The position numbers and the translations under genes are program-made. From NCBI GenBank assembly GCA_002344075.1, contig DDTM01000019.1, forward strand, positions 1-32,269: a stretch of DNA of 32,269 bases. The letters are read 5' to 3'. This DNA is from Bacteroidetes bacterium UBA2364 (lineage in GTDB: Bacteria > Bacteroidota > Rhodothermia > Rhodothermales > UBA2364). Under the pieces are notes generated by a model. That model worked only from the letters and a program-made list of their open reading frames with translations. It was not told the origin of the DNA and did not search any database. Position 1 is the first letter of the stretch, and the number at the start of each line of letters is the position of its first letter. Positions 32,236 to 32,269 of the stretch are shown piece after piece.

Positions 32236-32269
32236 GTGTGTGGTACTTAAGAAGCTGTTCATGAATTTA

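Overview
The window looks like chromosomal DNA of a member of the Bacteroidota. Exported proteins carry signal peptides ending at a mature Gln, there is a PorT-like outer-membrane barrel, menaquinone synthesis, methylmalonyl-CoA epimerase, and few recognisable Shine-Dalgarno sites. Most of the window has intermediate base composition. The first ~1.1 kb is clearly more AT-rich and looks acquired. Genus or family cannot be settled from sequence alone; a Rhodothermia-like lineage is only a guess. No rRNA, tRNA or CRISPR array was seen.

Layout. (1) 1-1114: an intact thioredoxin-type arsenate reductase gene followed 13 bp later by a decayed permease pseudogene (one nonsense codon, two frameshifts, lost 3' end). 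(2) 1115-1504: non-coding, repeat-like DNA. (3) 1505-1933: OsmC peroxidase with a good terminator. (4) 2017-8040, minus strand: CBS-domain protein, HflX, MenD, exonuclease III, a PorT-like barrel and a four-helix membrane protein, the last two overlapping. (5) 8136-14171, plus strand: WYL regulator, methyltransferase, then a secreted trio made of a di-heme MauG/CcpA-type peroxidase, a cysteine-rich protein resembling a copper amine oxidase without its metal site, and a probable beta-propeller protein. (6) 14366-19054: YdeI-family protein, then trpG, two small paralogous lipoprotein-like genes, trpD, trpC and trpF as one tightly packed operon. (7) 19194-21541: a YdjM-like membrane protein (minus) and an exported phospholipase D/cardiolipin synthase-like protein (plus). 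(8) 21691-30486, minus: ComM/YifB ATPase, beta-helix/PA14 exported protein, glycerol kinase, a methylmalonyl-CoA epimerase fused to a degenerate alpha/beta-hydrolase domain, an Lrp-type regulator and a YtcJ-type amidohydrolase. (9) 30654-32235, plus: proC and a HisA-like TIM barrel lacking the catalytic aspartates.

Most genes are housekeeping. The points most worth a second look are the peroxidase/amine-oxidase-like/propeller trio, the HisA-like pseudoenzyme behind proC, the epimerase-hydrolase fusion, the lipoprotein pair inside the trp operon, and the decaying arsenic island. None is proven to be a new system; each is an inference from motifs and gene order.
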